Below, piece after piece: positions 25,937-36,135 of a stretch of DNA of 64,000 nucleotides; position 1 is the stretch's first letter, and every line of letters begins with the position of its first letter. The notes beneath the pieces were generated by a model that saw nothing but the letters and a program-made list of their open reading frames with translations, made no database searches and was not told the origin of the DNA. The DNA is from Gemmatimonadota bacterium (GTDB lineage Bacteria > Gemmatimonadota > Gemmatimonadetes > Longimicrobiales > RSA9): positions 1-64,000 of the forward strand of contig JBDLIA010000003.1 of the NCBI GenBank assembly GCA_039715185.1. Reading direction: 5' to 3'. The translations under genes were made by a program, and so were the position numbers.

Positions 25937-28900
25937 GCGCCGGCGGATCCGGGCCCAGGCAGCCGGCGCGGCGCGCGCAGTGGAACGCCGTGCGTGCGCT
26001 GGACGGCCACGTGCTCGTGACCGCGGGCGCGGGCACCGGAAAGACCTACACCGTGGTGACGGCGCTGCTGTACCTGCTGGGCGTGGAGGTCCAGACACCG
26101 GACGGCCCGGCGCGCACCGACCGGCCCCTGGACCTGCACGAGATCGCCGCGATCACGTTCACCAACCAGGCGGCCGCGGATCTGAAGAGTGGCCTGCGCG
26201 AGGCCCTGCGGGCGCACGGCCGGGCGGATCTGGCGCGCCGAGTGGACGGGGCTCGCGTGGGCACCATCCACCGCTTCTGCGGCGACGTACTGCGCGAGTT
26301 CGCGCTGCGTACGGGACGCGACCCGTCGCTTCGGGTCCTGGATGAGGGCGAGGCCGCGGCGCTCATCAGGAGCACCGCGCGCGAAGCCCTGGTCGACGCG
26401 GCCGGCTCGGCCGCTCCGGACGTCGCCGACCTCCTGGCCCGCAGATCGGTGCGCGAGGTGGAGCGCTGGATCGCAGAGCTGCTGAGCGATTCGGACGTGC
26501 TGGCAAGGTTGCGACGGGCCCGGGACCTGGACCCGGACGCGCGCGCGCTGGTGGGCCTCGCCGCGACCGCAGGCGAGACGCTGGAGCGGGAGCTGGACGA
26601 GGCCGGCACGGTCGACTTCGACCGCATGATAGCCTGGACCCGCAACCTGCTCCGGGACGATCCGCGTGCCCTGCGCACCCTCAGGCGCCGCATCCGCGTG
26701 CTCATCATCGACGAGTTCCAGGACGTGGACCCCGTGCAGAAGGACATCGCCTACCGGCTGGGCGGGCTGGACCTGGCCGCCATCGAGACGGTGGGTCAGG
26801 GCGGATTCGACTCGAGTGGGGTGGGGTTGCCGGTCCCTTTGCCGCCTTCCGCCGTACCGTCCCGAGCGCCGGACAACGTCACGCGGCTGTTCCTCGTCGG
26901 AGACCCCAAGCAGAGCATCTACCGGTTCCGTGGAGCGGACGTGAGCGTGTGGACCCGCGTCGAGCGCGATTTCCGCTCCGGGCGGGGCACCGTCGTGCCG
27001 CTGGACGAAAGCTTTCGCAGCACGCCGGAGATTCTGGGGTGGGTGGACGCGACCTCGGGGGAGCAGCTCGACGAGCCGGTCGACGGTGAGGCGCACGCCG
27101 ACTTCGAGATTCGCTACCTGCCGCTCTCCGCGACCAGGGCGATCGCCGGCGAGCCCGCCGTGGAAGTGCTGCTGCTGCCCGCGGGGGAGGATGGGAAGCC
27201 CCTTCCGGGCGCTACCGCTCGCCGGGCCGAGGCCAGGTGGATCGCGCGCCGAGCCCGAGCCGAGCACGACGCGGGCACAAGGTGGCGCGACATGGCGATC
27301 CTGCTGTCGACCTGGACCGATCTCGCGGCATACGAAGAGGCGCTCAAGGAGGCCGGCGTACCCGTCTACTCGGTGCGCGGCGAGGGCCTGCTGGAGCGGC
27401 GCGAAGTGGTCGACATGATCCTGGCGCTCCAGGCCGTGCGCACTCCACGCGATGACCGCGCGCTGTTCGGATTTTTGCGCAGCCCGTTCGTCGGCGTGCG
27501 CGACGACACCCTGCTGCGCATCGCCCGCCACGCGGGCCGGCCGTACTGGAGGGCGCTCGCCCCGCTCACCGAGTCGGTCGCCTCGTCCGTCGACGAGTCG
27601 GGTGGGCTGGGTACGCTGGCCGCACTGGCCCCCACGGCCGAGGAAGCAACTCGGCTCGCGTCCGGCGTGCGTCTGCTCAAGGACCTGGACGAGCTGCGCG
27701 ACCGGGTGCCGACGACCGACTTGCTCGAGGACCTGCTGGATCGAACGGGTTACCTGGCGCACCTGGCCCTGGCGGGCTCGGCGGGCATGCAGGCGGTTGC
27801 CAACGTGCGACGGTTCCTGGCGCTCGCGCGCGCCGCGTCGGACCGGAGCGTGGGCGACTTCCTGGCCGACGTGGCCGAGCGGAGGCAGCGCGACCGCGAC
27901 GGCGTGGCTCGCCAGCCCCCGGCCCGCCTGTACGCCGCAGACGACGATGTCCTCACGATCAGCACCGTCCACGGCGCCAAGGGCCTCGAGTGGAGCGTTG
28001 TGTTCTGGGCGGACATCGCGCGCCCTCCCCCGTCGGACCGGGATCAGTTTCTGCGAGTTGGGGACGGCCTCTTCATCGGCGATCCCGACGTGCCTTCCGA
28101 CGAGCGTCCGCAGCCGTTCCAGGACGCCGCCCACCGCCTGCACGCGGAGGCGCGGGCGGAGGCCAAGCGCCAGTGGTACGTGGCGCAGACGCGCGCCCGG
28201 GATCGCCTGATACTGACCGGCATCCCGCTCGGCCAGCGCCCCCGCAGCGGCACCTTCGCCCGAGAGCTCACAGAGGCCTTCGAGCCGCTCGGCGATGCGC
28301 TGAAGGGAGGCCCCGGCGCGGCGGGCGAGACGCTGGCGTACCGGGACAGAGCCGGCGCGGAATGGTCCGCGCGGGTGGCCGTTGTGGCGGACGCCGACGT
28401 CGAAGCGGAGGCTGGAGCGACGACCGCCACCGCCGAGCTGCCGCCGCCCGACCCACTCGTTCCTTCCCCCGCGGAGGTGCTCGCGGAGCCGCCGCCCGCG
28501 CTGAGGACGCCGGCCGGCCCGCTGCGCTTCTCGGCGACCCAACTGCTCGCGCGGGAGCGGTGCCAGAAGCGGCACTGGTTCAAGTACGTGCTGCAGGTGC
28601 CCGAGCCCGACATCGAGCTGCACGCCGGCGACGACGCGCTGATCCGCGGCGTCGTGCGCGGTCGCATCGTCCACGAAGTGCTGGAGCGCTACCGTGACCC
28701 CGAGGAGCTCGCGGACGTGATCGAGGCGGCGATCGGCCGCTGGGACGAGCACGCGCCGCCGCCCGAAACGGACCGCGGGGCGGTCTACCGCGCCGAGTTG
28801 CGGGGAGAGGTGGACCGCGTCCTGAGCGAGCCGGGGTACGCGGAACTGCGGGAGGCGCCGGGGGCGCGCCGCGAGTTGCCGTTCCTGCGGGTGCACGCGG

Positions 28901-29475
28901 ACGGCCGCTCGACCCAGGGTGCCATCGACCTCGCCGCGCCACCCGGCGGAGACGCAGCCGGCTGGCGGCTCCTCGACGTCAAGACCAATCGCCTCACCGC
29001 GCCCGAGGCGGGAGCGGCGGTGGCGCACTACAGGCCCCAGAGGGACGTCTACGTGGACGCCACCGCGGCGCTTTCGGGCGAGCCCGTGGACGCCTTCACG
29101 TTCGTTTTCAGCGCACCGGGCGTGGCGGTGCGAGAAGAGGCCCTGGACGCCACCGAGGCGGCCGAAAGGTGTACGGCAACCCGCGCGGCGATAGCATCGG
29201 GCGGCGAGCCGCGGCTGGCCGACGATCCGGCCGAGTGCGTGTTTTGCGGGTATCGACTGGTGGGGATGTGCCCGGGCGTGGGGCGCGGGCCCGGAGCGGA
29301 CACGCCGTTCGGGGTCGCGCCGGCCGCGCTCGCGCCCGCGTTCGCGCCGGCGCGGGAGGCCGGATCGGACATCCGGCCTACACCGCCGCAGGCGGAGAGG
29401 GCCGCCCCGGCGCGGGAGGTCTCGGGCGAGGACGTGCCGCCGCGGGACTCCGACGGACAGTTGTCGCTCTTCTAG
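25933..29475 (+). CDS. AddA-like UvrD-family helicase-nuclease
   Basis: This is the motor subunit of the pair. Superfamily 1 helicase motifs run in order: Walker A TAGAGTGKTYT (Lys37), motif Ia ITFTNQAAADL, Walker B LIIDEFQDVDP, motif III LVGDPKQSIYRFRGAD, motif V TVHGAKGLEW and motif VI YVAQTRARDRL. The C-terminal nuclease has GRIVHEVLERY, the catalytic LLDVKTNRLT and YRPQRDVYVDA. It also carries cysteines in RCQKRHWFKY and CVFCGYRLVGMC, positioned like Fe-S ligands, which AddA proteins usually lack. Length is 1180 residues. ATGA coupling with the AddB-like gene supports a heterodimer repairing DNA ends and degrading linear DNA. The stop lies at a CTAG cluster. Confidence 0.9.
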   Translation: MSAGGSGPRQPARRAQWNAVRALDGHVLVTAGAGTGKTYTVVTALLYLLGVEVQTPDGPARTDRPLDLHEIAAITFTNQAAADLKSGLREALRAHGRADLARRVDGARVGTIHRFCGDVLREFALRTGRDPSLRVLDEGEAAALIRSTAREALVDAAGSAAPDVADLLARRSVREVERWIAELLSDSDVLARLRRARDLDPDARALVGLAATAGETLERELDEAGTVDFDRMIAWTRNLLRDDPRALRTLRRRIRVLIIDEFQDVDPVQKDIAYRLGGLDLAAIETVGQGGFDSSGVGLPVPLPPSAVPSRAPDNVTRLFLVGDPKQSIYRFRGADVSVWTRVERDFRSGRGTVVPLDESFRSTPEILGWVDATSGEQLDEPVDGEAHADFEIRYLPLSATRAIAGEPAVEVLLLPAGEDGKPLPGATARRAEARWIARRARAEHDAGTRWRDMAILLSTWTDLAAYEEALKEAGVPVYSVRGEGLLERREVVDMILALQAVRTPRDDRALFGFLRSPFVGVRDDTLLRIARHAGRPYWRALAPLTESVASSVDESGGLGTLAALAPTAEEATRLASGVRLLKDLDELRDRVPTTDLLEDLLDRTGYLAHLALAGSAGMQAVANVRRFLALARAASDRSVGDFLADVAERRQRDRDGVARQPPARLYAADDDVLTISTVHGAKGLEWSVVFWADIARPPPSDRDQFLRVGDGLFIGDPDVPSDERPQPFQDAAHRLHAEARAEAKRQWYVAQTRARDRLILTGIPLGQRPRSGTFARELTEAFEPLGDALKGGPGAAGETLAYRDRAGAEWSARVAVVADADVEAEAGATTATAELPPPDPLVPSPAEVLAEPPPALRTPAGPLRFSATQLLARERCQKRHWFKYVLQVPEPDIELHAGDDALIRGVVRGRIVHEVLERYRDPEELADVIEAAIGRWDEHAPPPETDRGAVYRAELRGEVDRVLSEPGYAELREAPGARRELPFLRVHADGRSTQGAIDLAAPPGGDAAGWRLLDVKTNRLTAPEAGAAVAHYRPQRDVYVDATAALSGEPVDAFTFVFSAPGVAVREEALDATEAAERCTATRAAIASGGEPRLADDPAECVFCGYRLVGMCPGVGRGPGADTPFGVAPAALAPAFAPAREAGSDIRPTPPQAERAAPAREVSGEDVPPRDSDGQLSLF

Positions 29476-29489
29476 TCCCCTAGTGGGCC

Positions 29490-30128
29490 ATGGCGCGCGA
29501 AATCGAGGTCAAATTACGCTTGCCCGACGAACGGGCCGCCGAGGAGTTGATCGCCTCCGCCGGGGGCGAGGTTCTGGGCGTCGTGTGGCAGACGAACTAC
29601 CTGTTCGACACACCGGAGCTGAGCCTGCGCGGCGCCGGCCTGGCGCTGCGCCTGCGCGATGAGGACGGCCGCTGGTCGGTGACGCTGAAGGGACCTACCG
29701 TGCGCGCGGGGGCGGCCAGGAGTCGTGAGGAAATCGAGGCGCGGGTGGACGCGCAGGCCGCCGCCGCGATGCTGGCGGGCGAGACGTCGCCGCTCGCGGC
29801 GCTGACCGGCGACGCGCCTCTGGTCGCCAGCGCGGCTGGTCTCGCGCCCGGTGGCATCGAACCGCTCGGCAGCTTCCGCAACCGCCGGACGCGGGTGCGA
29901 GCGTTGTTGCCCGGTCTGGGCACGGCGTGCCTGGAGCTCGACCGGACCGAGCTGCCCGGCGACAGGACCGATCTCGAGGTTGAGCTCGAGTTGCCCGCGG
30001 AGTCCACGCCCGAGGAAGCGGCGGCGGCCGAGGCTGCGCTGGCGCGACTCCTGGCCGAGATCGGCGTGGACGCCGTGCCGAGCTCGGGCAAGACGAGCCG
30101 CTTTCTGGCCGCAGCGGGCGCCGCATGA
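29490..30128 (+). CDS. CYTH-domain phosphatase (class IV adenylate cyclase/ThTPase-like)
   Basis: The CYTH signature ExExK is at the very N-terminus (REIEVKLRL). The tunnel-fold strands follow, with TNYLFDTPELSLRGAGLALRLR, SVTLKGP and a late LELDRTELPGDRTDLEVELE. Family members bind triphosphates with a divalent metal and hydrolyse inorganic or thiamine triphosphate; some act as adenylate cyclases. Which activity applies here is not readable. Length is 212 residues. It follows the AddA-like gene by 14 bases and the next gene starts in its stop (ATGA), so it could be read as part of that operon. Confidence 0.88.
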   Translation: MAREIEVKLRLPDERAAEELIASAGGEVLGVVWQTNYLFDTPELSLRGAGLALRLRDEDGRWSVTLKGPTVRAGAARSREEIEARVDAQAAAAMLAGETSPLAALTGDAPLVASAAGLAPGGIEPLGSFRNRRTRVRALLPGLGTACLELDRTELPGDRTDLEVELELPAESTPEEAAAAEAALARLLAEIGVDAVPSSGKTSRFLAAAGAA

Positions 30129-30952
30129 TCGCGTTCATCCGCACCGCCGCCTTCGTGCTCGTAGCCGCCTACGGCGTGGCGCTGGTGGTGGCCTTCTTCT
30201 TCTCGGACCGCATGATCCTGCCGGCGCCTTCGTCGACCTACGAGCGGCGCGACCCCGACATGGTCACGCTGCGGGCCATCGACGGCTCGGCTCTGGTTGG
30301 CCTGCACCTCCCGCTCGAAGGGGCGCGCTACGCCATCCTTTACAGCCACGGCAACTTCGAGGACATCGGCCTGATACGGCCGCGCATGGAAATGCTGCGC
30401 GAGCTGGGATTCGAGGTGTTCGGCTACGACTATCGGGGCTACGGGCTGAGCGAGGGGACGGCCAGCGTACGCGCCGCCAGCGAGGACGCGCGCGTGGCGT
30501 ACACCTATCTGCGCGACGAGCTGGGGGTGCCTCCCACCCGCGTGGTGCTGTACGGGCGTTCGGTGGGCGGCGGCCCCACGCTGCAGTTGGCCGCGGCCGA
30601 GCCCGTGGCGGGGGTGATCCTCGAGGGAGCGTTCACCACCGCGTTCAGGGTGGTGACGCAGGTGCCCGTGCTGCCGTTCGATCGCTTCCCCAACGAGACG
30701 CTGATCGATCGCGTCGACGCTCCCGTGCTCATCGTCCACGGCCGGCGCGACCGCGTGGTGCCCTTCCGACACGGCCCCGCCCTCTTCCAGGCAGCCCGCG
30801 AGCCCAAGCGCCATTCCTGGTTCGACCGGGCGGGCCACAACGACATTCCGGAGACGGCGTGGGAGCAGTATGCTGCTGCTGTGCGCGCGTTTGCCGTTGA
30901 CCTGCAGGCGGCCGAGCCAGGTGGACCCGACCCGGGCGCGGAAGAGCCGTGA
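30125..30952 (+). CDS. Membrane-anchored alpha/beta hydrolase
   Basis: An N-terminal hydrophobic helix (AAFVLVAAYGVALVVAFFF) anchors or exports the protein. The hydrolase fold shows the oxyanion strand LYSHGNFEDI, FGYDYRGYGLSEG, the nucleophile elbow GRSVGG, the acid in VHGRRDRVVPF and the histidine in AGHND. This set is typical of the BEM46/FrsA-like branch, whose substrates are largely unknown. Length is 275 residues. The start overlaps the CYTH gene stop, so it is translationally coupled. Confidence 0.88.
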   Translation: MIAFIRTAAFVLVAAYGVALVVAFFFSDRMILPAPSSTYERRDPDMVTLRAIDGSALVGLHLPLEGARYAILYSHGNFEDIGLIRPRMEMLRELGFEVFGYDYRGYGLSEGTASVRAASEDARVAYTYLRDELGVPPTRVVLYGRSVGGGPTLQLAAAEPVAGVILEGAFTTAFRVVTQVPVLPFDRFPNETLIDRVDAPVLIVHGRRDRVVPFRHGPALFQAAREPKRHSWFDRAGHNDIPETAWEQYAAAVRAFAVDLQAAEPGGPDPGAEEP

Positions 30953-31092
30953 GTTTACCCCCGAGGGTGGACGGTTCCGCGTGCGGCGGCGGACGGCGCC
31001 GGCGCTTGTGCGTGCGCGGCCCATTCTGGCTTCGTCCTTGCGGACCCGCTCCGGGGAACCGAGAATAGCGCCCGACTGCGATTAGCCGCGAC

Positions 31093-34000
31093 ATGACCAC
31101 GGATTCCGGGGGCACCGAAGCCCCCACGGAGCGCGCGTCGACGTCGGACGTGGCCGAACCAGCCCGATCGACCGACAGCGGACCGTCGGCTCGGGCGGGC
31201 GTGTCCACGGGTCCGAACCATTCCCCTCGCAAATCCAAGAAGGTCGACGTGCCTCCAATGGACGAGGTGTGCGCGCTCGTAAGCGAACTGGCGGGCCCAG
31301 ACGAGGCCGGGTTTGCGGCGACCTTCTGTGGCCTCTTCCTGGCCAAGGCGCCGGACAAGTTCTACCTGGATCGGACGCCGGAAACGGTGGCGCATCTGGT
31401 GTTCGGGAGCTGGCGACATCTGAAGCGCTCGCGGCCGGACAGGGTCGACGTGGAGGCGGTCAACCCGGCCGTCGACGATGAGGGGTGGAGCGCTCCGGTG
31501 ACGGTGCTGCGGACCCACCTGTCGGAGCGCCCCTTCGTGGTGGACACGATCCGGGAGTTCCTGCACGCCGAAGACTTCGCCATCGAGCGCTTCCTGCACC
31601 CGGTGCTCAGGGTCGTGCGGGATGAAGCCGGCACCATCACCGAGTTGGGACCCGCGGGCGATGGAGAGCCGCTCGAGTCACTGGTCTATAGCGAAATCCC
31701 GCGCATCGACGACGTGGAGCGCCTCGCGTCCATCCGCGCGGCCGTCGAGGACAACCTGCAGGACGTGGTACGCGCCACCGCGGACTTCGCAGCGATGCTG
31801 GAGGCGCTCGACGGCACCGTCGCCTACCTGAGCGGACACGCCGCCGTACGGCCCGAACGCAAGTACGAGATCGACGAGATCCTCGCCTTTCTGGGGTGGC
31901 TGCGCGACGGAGCGTTCGTCTTCCTCGGTTACCGGGGCTACGACATCACCGATCTGCCCGACGGCGATCGCGAGATACACGCCCACCTGGGGTCGGGCCT
32001 CGGTATCCTGCGCGATGAGGCCGGATCGAGCTTCGCCAGTCCGGTCCGTCTGTCTACGCTGAGCCCGGAGTTCAGGGAACGGGTCTCCGGCGGGCCGCTG
32101 CTGATCACGAGCAAGACGAACGCCGAGTCCCCGGTCCATCGCCGCGCCCGCATGGACTACATCGGCATCAAGAAGCTCGACGACGCGGGGCGCGTCTGCG
32201 GCGAACACAGGTTCATCGGCCTGTTCACGTCGCAGGCTTTCTCGGAGGACGCCGAGCGCATCCCGATCCTGCGTGAGAAGCTGCACGATCTGCTTGAGGA
32301 GTCGGGCGTGGTGGCGGGGTCGCACGACTGGAAAGAGATCATCACGATCTTCAACTCGCTGCCGAAGGAGGAGCTCTTCCTAACCTCGGCCGCGGAGATC
32401 GGCGAAGAGATCCAGGCCGTGCTGGCGCTCTATCACACGCACGAGGTCCGGGTAACGGTCCGACCCGACGCGCTGCGCAGGGGCGCCACCGTGATGGTCA
32501 TCCTGCCCAAGGAGAAATTCAGCGGAGAGGTCCGCAAGGAGGTCGAGCGGGCGTTCGTCGAGCGCTTCGGTGGCGAGGTGCTGAACTACCACCTGGCGCT
32601 CGGCGGAGGCGATCAGGCGCGGCTGCATTTCTATATCTCGGCCTCCCCCGAGGCCATCGACAGCGCGGACGCGGTGGCGCTGGAAGGGGTGGTCCGTGGG
32701 CTGATTCGGAGCTGGAAGGATCGCCTGTACGAGGGCCTCACCGCCGTGTGCTCCAAATCCGAGGCCAAGGAGCTCACCGACCGCTACGCGGACGCCTTCA
32801 GCCCCGAGTACAGGGCCTCGGCCACCCCGGCGACGGCCGAGCAGGACATCCTGCTGTTGGAGGAGATGCGGGCGCGCGGGGATTCGGTGGGCATCCACCT
32901 GCGCAACCTGGCCGAGGAAGTCGGTCTGGATGGGGAGGCGCCGGAGGCCGAAGAGGACGTCACGCGGCTGAAGCTGGTTCTGCGCGAGCGGAGCCTGATC
33001 CTTTCCGACTTCATGCCCATCCTCGAGAACACGGGCCTGCGCGTGATCGCGATGAGCCCCTTCGAGGTGGCGGATCCCGAGGGTGGCAAGGCCAACATCT
33101 ACGAGTTCTCCGTAACCGATCGCAGCGGTAGGCCCCTCGACCTCGTGGAGAGGGGCGGCCTCCTCTCGGAGACGGTGCTGGCGGCCTGGGGGGGCGCCGC
33201 CGCGAACGACGCCCTCAACGGGCTGGTCCTGGACGCGGGCCTCCACTGGCGGCTGGTGGACGTGCTCCGGGCCTACGCCGAGTACGCTTTCCAGATCGGC
33301 GCCGTGCCGAGCCGCATCTCGCTGATCAACGCGCTGCTGGCGCAGAGGAAGGTCGCAGCGCTGCTGGTCGATGTGTTCCGGGCGCGCTTCGACCCCGACG
33401 CCCACGATGACTTCGAAAGCCGCCGCGCCGAAACGGCGCGACTGACGCGCCGGCTCACGGCGGCGCTGGACGGCGTGTCCTCGCTTGCGGACGACCGCGC
33501 CCTCCGACGCCTCGCCGTCCTGATCGGCGCGACCTCGAGAACCAACTTCTTCCGGCACGGAGGCACCGCGCCGACCGCCACGTCGGGGGGGGCGCCCTAC
33601 GTCTCTTTGAAGTTCGACGGCAAGTCCCTCGGGGGCATCGCCAAGCGCACCATGGCGTTCGAAATGTGGGTCCACTCAGCGCGCATGTCGGGCGTGCACC
33701 TACGTGGGGCACCCGTGGCGCGCGGCGGCATCCGCTGGAGCGACCGTCCCCATGACTTCCGCACCGAGGTAATGGGGCTAGTGCGCACCCAGCAGGTGAA
33801 GAACGCGGTCATCGTGCCGGCGGGCTCGAAGGGCGGCTTCGTGCCGCGCAAGCTCCCCGCCGACCCGGCCGCCGCGCTGGAGGAGGGGCGCGAGCAGTAC
33901 AAGACGCTCGTCCGTGGGCTCCTGGACGTCACCGACAACCTGGTGGACGGCGCGGTCGTGTCGCCCGAGGGCGTCGTCTGCTGGGACGACCCGGATCCCT

Positions 34001-36132
34001 ACCTGGTCGTGGCCGCCGACAAGGGCACCGCGAGGTTTTCAGACATCGCCAACGCCGTCGCCGCGGAATACGGCTACTGGCTCGGCGACGCCTTCGCGTC
34101 GGGAGGCTCCAACGGCTACGACCACAAGGTGGTGGGGATCACCGCCCGCGGTGCCTGGGAGAGCGTACGCCGCCACTTCCGAGAGATGGGCGTAGACATC
34201 CAGTCGGAGCCGTTTACGGTCGTAGGCATCGGCGACATGAGCGGCGACGTCTTCGGCAACGGCATGCTGCTGTCCCCTCATATCCGGCTCGTGGCGGCGT
34301 TCGACCACCGGCACGTCTTCATCGACCCCGACCCGGATACGTCGGCGTCGTACGCCGAGCGCGAGCGGATCGGGCGGCTCGGGAGGTCGTCCTGGGACGA
34401 CTACGATCGGGACCTGATCAGCGCCGGCGGGTTCATCGTTCCGCGAGCGGCCAAGGAGGTCGACCTGACCCCGGAGGCCCGAAGGGTCCTCGGGCTGCAG
34501 GACGACGTCGAGACGCTGGACGGCGAGGCGCTCGTCCGCGCGGTGCTCTCTGCGCCGGCGGACCTGCTCTGGAACGGGGGCATCGGCACCTACGTCAAGG
34601 CGAGCACCGAGACCCACCCCGAGGTGGGGGATCCCAGCAACGACCCGGTTCGGATCGACGCCCACGACCTGAGGGCGTTGGTGGTCGGTGAGGGGGGCAA
34701 TCTGGGGCTAACGCAACGAGCCCGCGTCGAGGCGGCGCTGGCGGGGGCGAGGCTCAACACCGACGCCCTGGACAACTCCGGTGGCGTAGAAATGTCGGAT
34801 CGCGAGGTCAATCTCAAGATCCTGCTGGGTGAAGCCGTGCGCGCCGGCCGCCTGGCTACGCCCGAGCGCAACGCCCTGCTCGAGCGCCTCACCCCCGACG
34901 TCACCGCCCTCGTGCTCGCCGACAACCGCTCGCAGAGCCTGGCGGTGTCGCTGGATCAGCGACGTGTAAGGGCGAGCCTGGACGACTTCGCGTCGCTGAT
35001 GACGGGACTGGGCCGAGCCGGCATCCTGGACCGGGCGGCCGAGCGGCTGCCCGGCCCCGAGTCGCTCGAGGAGCGTCGGGCCGAGGGCGGCACGCTCACC
35101 CGCCCCGAGCTGGCGGTGCTTCTTTCCTATGCCAAGCTCGCGCTCAAACGCCACATCCTGGCGTCAGGCCTGCCCGACGACCGCATCGCCGCTCGCTACC
35201 TGGAGGACTACTTCCCGGCGGAGGCGGTCGAGGTGGCGGGCAACGAGGCCCTGGCGAGCCATCGCCTGCGCAGAGAGATCGTGGCCTGCCAGATGGCGAA
35301 CGACCTCGTCGACTTGATGGGTGCCACGTTCATCCACCGCACCTCGCGCGACACCGGGGTGCGCCCCATCCAAGCCGCGCGCGCCTGGATCATCGCCTCG
35401 CAGTTGTGCGGCGCGCTTACCCTGCGTGGGACGCTGGCCGACCTGGAGGGCGAGATCCCGACGGATGTCCTGTACAGGTGGCTCGCGGGCCTCGGCCGGG
35501 TGCTGGACCGGACCACGCGCTGGGTGTTGGCCAACGTCGCGGAGGACGCTCCCCCATCGATGGTCGTGGACGAGCACCAGGATGGCCTCGCCCTGCTGCG
35601 CGAGCACTTCACCGACATCGTGGCCGGCGAGGAGCGCAGGATATACGAGCAGCGGGTGCGGGAGCTGCAGGCGCTCACCGAACGGCACGATCTCGCTCGG
35701 CGACTCATTACGCTGCGCTTCCTGGATCAGCTGCTGGAGATCCTGCGGGTCGCAAGGGAGCGGGATTCCGATACCCTGCGGGCCGCGCGTGCCTACTACC
35801 TGACGTCGGAGATGCTCGAGGTGCCCTGGCTGCGCGAGCGCCTGCGTGACAGCGCCGGCGAGAATCGTTGGGATCAGCGCATCGCGCACGGGCTGGCCGA
35901 TGATCTGAGCCGGGCGCACAGGGCGCTGACCGGTGAGGTCGTGGCGGGAGCTTCGCCCGAGCCGGGCAAAGGCACTACGGAGGCGTCGCTCGCTCGTGTG
36001 CGCGAGAAGCACAGCCGCGAGTTGGATACGTTCCGGGAGGTTCTGGCCGAGATACGTGAGGAGGGAGAGGTGGGGCTATCCTCCCTCGGGGTGCTCATTC
36101 GAGGCGTCGCCAGCCTGGCCGAAAGGCGCTGA
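31093..36132 (+). CDS. gdhB: NAD-specific glutamate dehydrogenase, large (180-kDa) type
   Basis: This enzyme deaminates glutamate to 2-oxoglutarate with NAD. The 1679-residue length and layout match the large bacterial class, with long N- and C-terminal regulatory regions around a central catalytic core. The N-terminal part shows RTHLSERPFVVDTIREFL, typical of the class. The core has the substrate and lysine region RGGIRWSDRPHDFRTEVMGL, followed by VKNAVIVPAGSKGGFVPRKL and later GGNLGLTQRARVE. It is monocistronic with a 140-base gap upstream, and its stop lies 3 bases from the stop of the convergent helicase gene. The first 50 residues are low-complexity, so a later ATG at 31258 is a possible start. 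The activity is usually allosterically controlled. Confidence 0.93.
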   Translation: MTTDSGGTEAPTERASTSDVAEPARSTDSGPSARAGVSTGPNHSPRKSKKVDVPPMDEVCALVSELAGPDEAGFAATFCGLFLAKAPDKFYLDRTPETVAHLVFGSWRHLKRSRPDRVDVEAVNPAVDDEGWSAPVTVLRTHLSERPFVVDTIREFLHAEDFAIERFLHPVLRVVRDEAGTITELGPAGDGEPLESLVYSEIPRIDDVERLASIRAAVEDNLQDVVRATADFAAMLEALDGTVAYLSGHAAVRPERKYEIDEILAFLGWLRDGAFVFLGYRGYDITDLPDGDREIHAHLGSGLGILRDEAGSSFASPVRLSTLSPEFRERVSGGPLLITSKTNAESPVHRRARMDYIGIKKLDDAGRVCGEHRFIGLFTSQAFSEDAERIPILREKLHDLLEESGVVAGSHDWKEIITIFNSLPKEELFLTSAAEIGEEIQAVLALYHTHEVRVTVRPDALRRGATVMVILPKEKFSGEVRKEVERAFVERFGGEVLNYHLALGGGDQARLHFYISASPEAIDSADAVALEGVVRGLIRSWKDRLYEGLTAVCSKSEAKELTDRYADAFSPEYRASATPATAEQDILLLEEMRARGDSVGIHLRNLAEEVGLDGEAPEAEEDVTRLKLVLRERSLILSDFMPILENTGLRVIAMSPFEVADPEGGKANIYEFSVTDRSGRPLDLVERGGLLSETVLAAWGGAAANDALNGLVLDAGLHWRLVDVLRAYAEYAFQIGAVPSRISLINALLAQRKVAALLVDVFRARFDPDAHDDFESRRAETARLTRRLTAALDGVSSLADDRALRRLAVLIGATSRTNFFRHGGTAPTATSGGAPYVSLKFDGKSLGGIAKRTMAFEMWVHSARMSGVHLRGAPVARGGIRWSDRPHDFRTEVMGLVRTQQVKNAVIVPAGSKGGFVPRKLPADPAAALEEGREQYKTLVRGLLDVTDNLVDGAVVSPEGVVCWDDPDPYLVVAADKGTARFSDIANAVAAEYGYWLGDAFASGGSNGYDHKVVGITARGAWESVRRHFREMGVDIQSEPFTVVGIGDMSGDVFGNGMLLSPHIRLVAAFDHRHVFIDPDPDTSASYAERERIGRLGRSSWDDYDRDLISAGGFIVPRAAKEVDLTPEARRVLGLQDDVETLDGEALVRAVLSAPADLLWNGGIGTYVKASTETHPEVGDPSNDPVRIDAHDLRALVVGEGGNLGLTQRARVEAALAGARLNTDALDNSGGVEMSDREVNLKILLGEAVRAGRLATPERNALLERLTPDVTALVLADNRSQSLAVSLDQRRVRASLDDFASLMTGLGRAGILDRAAERLPGPESLEERRAEGGTLTRPELAVLLSYAKLALKRHILASGLPDDRIAARYLEDYFPAEAVEVAGNEALASHRLRREIVACQMANDLVDLMGATFIHRTSRDTGVRPIQAARAWIIASQLCGALTLRGTLADLEGEIPTDVLYRWLAGLGRVLDRTTRWVLANVAEDAPPSMVVDEHQDGLALLREHFTDIVAGEERRIYEQRVRELQALTERHDLARRLITLRFLDQLLEILRVARERDSDTLRAARAYYLTSEMLEVPWLRERLRDSAGENRWDQRIAHGLADDLSRAHRALTGEVVAGASPEPGKGTTEASLARVREKHSRELDTFREVLAEIREEGEVGLSSLGVLIRGVASLAERR

Positions 36133-36135
36133 AGA

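Noticed and set aside
22877-29475. CRISPR Cas4 or phage-defence nuclease pair
   Set aside because: The helicase and nuclease order fits AddAB repair, and there is no CRISPR array, cas gene or other defence gene in the window.
31269-31481. Many open frames on both strands overlapping the glutamate dehydrogenase and other long genes
   Set aside because: They are Arg/Ala/Pro/Gly-rich shadows expected in GC-rich DNA and have no family motifs or ribosome sites.
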